Origin: Cyclobacterium marinum DSM 745
GTDB taxonomy: Bacteria; Bacteroidota; Bacteroidia; Cytophagales; Cyclobacteriaceae
Length of the DNA: 64,000 nucleotides
Reading direction: 5' to 3'
Assembly (NCBI RefSeq): GCF_000222485.1
Contig: NC_015914.1
Location: 2,490,501 to 2,554,500, forward strand
Below, one piece after another: positions 61,828-64,000 of the stretch. Below the pieces are notes generated by a model. That model was not told the origin of the DNA and did no database searches. It was given only the letters and a program-made list of their open reading frames with translations. Every line of letters starts with the position of its first letter. The stretch's first letter is position 1. A program made the translations under genes and the position numbers.

Positions 61828-62979
61828 TTAATCCAAGGGAGAGGATTCGGGTACTGATTCAGAAAGCAATTCAGAGAGGTTAAACCTGTTGTCAGGATCA
61901 AAAGGGTTGGCGTATTTTTCACTAGTATAAACCTTTTTACCTGTAAGTGTAAGTAGAAAGTTTACCAAGTCTACTTTTTCTGATGCGGAGAGTTGTAAAT
62001 TTCCTCCTGCATTTCTCAGTCTGTTGTCTAATCCCGGATTATTTGGCACTTTATTATAATGATTGACTACCTCACTTAAGCTTGTAATACTGGCATCATG
62101 CATGAAAGGCCCATTTATACCCCCTTGTGGATTAACCAAATCCCTGAGTGTTGGGGCACGAGTTATATTGATGTCAGTGGCAGTGGAGTCTCCAGGAACG
62201 CCAATTACACCATTGTTCAAGGTGTTAGGGCCAATAGCGAATTCAGGAGCTCTGTGGCAACGATTGCAGCCGGCTCCATTTTGAATAGGGTTGCTCATAA
62301 ACAGTTGCTTGCCACGGTTTTCGGAATCAGAAAAATTCGGAAAATCTTTCCGGTTGTTGTTTACAGCTGCTCGGCCAACATCGTACTTGGAATCAAAAGA
62401 TTGAATGCTTCTTACAAACTGTGCCAAGGCCTTTTGCATCTTTTTTTCAGTGATCTCACTTTCACCAAAAGCCATAGTAAACAATTTCTGGTAATAATCT
62501 ATTTTCTCTAGTTTTTCTATTAAAGAATCTATGTTGGGGTTTCCATCAATACCACTGAAGCCCATTTCAATATGGTCTTGTATTGGTTTAGAAGTTTGGT
62601 CTTCTAAAGTAGCAGCCCTTTCGTCCCAAAAAAATTTCTCTTCCATTGAAAAACGGGTATTAATTAGCCGCATAGAATGTCTTCCGGTTTCACCTCCGTT
62701 TTGTCCAAGACTTAGATTGGAGGTATCACTAAATGCAAATTCCTGCTTATGACAGCTGCTACATGAAATGGAGTTATTAATAGACAACTGTTTGTCATAA
62801 AAAAGGACTCTTCCCAGAGCGATTTCTTCAGCTGATATTTTATATCCAAAATTGGTATTGTCTTTATTGATATAAGAAGGTACCTCTTCATTGAATTCTT
62901 TGGTGTCAAGAAACAAATTTAAAATGATTAGGCTTATTATTACAGCCGTAAGGATAATTACTAAATTTTTACGAAACAT
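61828..62979 (-). CDS. Di-heme cytochrome c peroxidase (MauG/CcpA family)
   Basis: 383 residues with an N-terminal anchor (LVIILTAVIISLIILNLF). It has two c-type heme sites, SCSSCHKQEF (near residue 80) and GCNRCHRAPEF (near residue 240), followed by FMHDASITSLSEVVNHY as in cytochrome c peroxidases. The enzyme probably reduces hydrogen peroxide in the periplasm or oxidises a protein substrate. It follows the SCO gene by 49 bp, suggesting a common transcript with it and the upstream MORN-type gene. Confidence 0.92.
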   Translation of the reverse strand: MFRKNLVIILTAVIISLIILNLFLDTKEFNEEVPSYINKDNTNFGYKISAEEIALGRVLFYDKQLSINNSISCSSCHKQEFAFSDTSNLSLGQNGGETGRHSMRLINTRFSMEEKFFWDERAATLEDQTSKPIQDHIEMGFSGIDGNPNIDSLIEKLEKIDYYQKLFTMAFGESEITEKKMQKALAQFVRSIQSFDSKYDVGRAAVNNNRKDFPNFSDSENRGKQLFMSNPIQNGAGCNRCHRAPEFAIGPNTLNNGVIGVPGDSTATDINITRAPTLRDLVNPQGGINGPFMHDASITSLSEVVNHYNKVPNNPGLDNRLRNAGGNLQLSASEKVDLVNFLLTLTGKKVYTSEKYANPFDPDNRFNLSELLSESVPESSPLD

Positions 62980-63028
62980 GATTGAATACTTTGATTATAT
63001 ATCTGACCAACTCATTGAAATTGATTCA

Positions 63029-63682
63029 TTATCCTTCCTCTTTTAAAATTTTTATATGCCGTTTTAGTCGCTCCAAATCCAACTCAAGGGTGCCGTTGTA
63101 AACACCTCTGATATACCCTTCTTTGTCTACGAGAATAAAGTTTTCGGTATGGATGAAGGTTTCAGGATCCTGCGTCTTTGTAAAATCCTCCTCGGCGAAA
63201 TAGCCATTTCTGGCCATATTGTAAATGGCCTCTTTGGAACCTGTGACCAAATTCCACTTCGAATCATCTACCCCATTTTCAATGGCATATTCTTTCAAGA
63301 CAGGAACACTGTCATTCCAGGGCATAACAGAGTGGGACAATAACAATAGATCAGGATCATTTTTATAAGCCTCTTGAAGAAGGGCCATATTGGCCGTAAG
63401 TTTTGGACATATTCCGGGACAAATGGTAAAAAAGAAATTGGCTACATAATTTTTTCCTTTATAAGTCTCATTGGTAATCAGTTTCCCATTTTGATTAACG
63501 AAAGAAAAGGTGGGGATTCGATGTGACTTTGTGTCCCAGTCGGGAGTAAAATCCGCAGCATTAAAATAGGGGAGCTTTGTTTTTTTAGCTATGGGGGGTG
63601 GGATAGTACCTACTTCCTTTTTCCCGCAGCCGTAAGATATCATTGGTAATAGTAAAACCAGTATTCTTAATCTAATTGACAT
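63029..63682 (-). CDS. SCO1/SenC-type copper chaperone lipoprotein
   Basis: 217 residues. The start at 63682 (MSIRLRILVLLLPMISYGCG) gives a lipoprotein signal and is preferred over a GTG at 63709. The thioredoxin-like fold holds the copper motif CPGICP and a later His in LLSHSVMPWND, the three expected ligands. SCO proteins deliver copper to cytochrome c oxidase or handle thiol redox. The neighbour peroxidase fits a respiratory setting. Its start overlaps the end of the upstream gene by 11 bp. Confidence 0.92.
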   Translation of the reverse strand: MSIRLRILVLLLPMISYGCGKKEVGTIPPPIAKKTKLPYFNAADFTPDWDTKSHRIPTFSFVNQNGKLITNETYKGKNYVANFFFTICPGICPKLTANMALLQEAYKNDPDLLLLSHSVMPWNDSVPVLKEYAIENGVDDSKWNLVTGSKEAIYNMARNGYFAEEDFTKTQDPETFIHTENFILVDKEGYIRGVYNGTLELDLERLKRHIKILKEEG

Positions 63683-64000
63683 CGTTGTTTTGTATTTGGA
63701 CCGGATCACATTTTTTCAACCCAATAAGGCCAAATCTTTCTCCATTTTTGACAACATAGTTGGCTTTGATTCGGCCGTCTTCTTGCCAGAGCTTCTGGCT
63801 TCCTTCTTCTTTTCCATCTAAATAATGAAAGTCCATAAACTTTTGGCCTGAAAAATACCACTCAGTTACTGACCCATTGTATTCTCCATGCCGGTTGAAT
63901 TCATAGATAAACTTAAGCTGGCCATTTGGCCACCAACCTTGGTGTGTACCTACTTTATTTCCTTTTGAATATACTCTTGATGCTTCTATATTGCCGTCAG
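63672..64000 (-). CDS. MORN/YwqK-type repeat protein, C-terminal part (cut by window edge)
   Basis: About 109 C-terminal codons are visible. Repeats of about 24 residues follow the pattern HQGWWPNGQLKFIYEFNRHG, then VTEWYFSGQKFMDFHYLDG, then KLWQEDGRIKANYVVKNG: MORN-variant repeats as in YwqK proteins. The stop TAG lies inside the SCO gene start, so the two are translationally coupled. The N-terminus is outside the window. Function unknown. Confidence 0.72.
   Translation of the reverse strand, partial: DGNIEASRVYSKGNKVGTHQGWWPNGQLKFIYEFNRHGEYNGSVTEWYFSGQKFMDFHYLDGKEEGSQKLWQEDGRIKANYVVKNGERFGLIGLKKCDPVQIQNNDVN

Overview
The window looks like a chromosomal segment of a Bacteroidota bacterium, probably Cytophagales and plausibly Cyclobacteriaceae. 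The reasons are a SusC/SusD pair, promoters of the Bacteroidota type (TTTG, 19-21 bp, TAnnTTTG), DUF4221, DUF4421 and DUF6340-like proteins, secreted glycoside hydrolases GH78 and GH29, and a PSD1/DUF1501 operon. Phylum is well supported; family is inference. The GC content is low, and no phage or large insertion sequence is seen.

Layout. 1-4.4 kb: a cut glycoside-hydrolase-like gene, a TfoX-N protein, a DUF922 protein and a GH78 rhamnosidase. 4.6-18.2 kb: a housekeeping block with nrdAB, rplU-rpmA, hpf, a rhomboid protease, a polyprenyl synthase, rnr, a PolB-like exonuclease, lipB, yraN and an aspartate aminotransferase. 18.2-27.5 kb: a glycosyltransferase, a DUF4421 outer-membrane protein, a SusC/SusD pair and a lipoprotein. 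27.6-36.2 kb: metE under a cobalamin riboswitch, then an operon of PSD1 cytochrome, DUF1501 and propeller genes. 36.3-42.6 kb: an array of seven 96-bp REP-like repeats touching a RAYT transposase gene, then four tandem DUF4221 lipoprotein paralogs. 42.7-52.9 kb: an XRE/DUF2975 pair, a GluR0-like ligand-gated potassium channel, an rRNA/tRNA methyltransferase, mutS, tRNA-Gly and tRNA-Leu, a propeller protein and a histidine kinase. 53.2-56.2 kb: two tRNA loci invaded by GIY-YIG nuclease genes. 56.4-64 kb: a GH29 fucosidase, a metallophosphoesterase, a broken LysR gene, and a di-heme peroxidase with a SCO protein and a MORN-type protein.

The most unusual part is 53.3-56.2 kb. Behind tRNA-Asn(GTT) lies a tandem array of five ~392-bp units. 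Each unit is a terminator hairpin, an intact 88-codon GIY-YIG gene and a partial copy of the tRNA. The partial tRNAs start at the 3' strand of the D-stem, have the anticodon arm replaced by a tetraloop hairpin, and carry a 28-nt hairpin in the T-loop. The neighbouring tRNA-Pro(GGG), on the other strand, has the same order (tRNA, terminator, a diverged GIY-YIG gene, partial tRNA with a swapped anticodon arm, terminator, truncated GIY-YIG gene). Two different tRNAs and two diverged nuclease lineages sharing one architecture suggest a small tRNA-associated mobile or homing-like element. That function is inferred; the architecture is read directly from the sequence.
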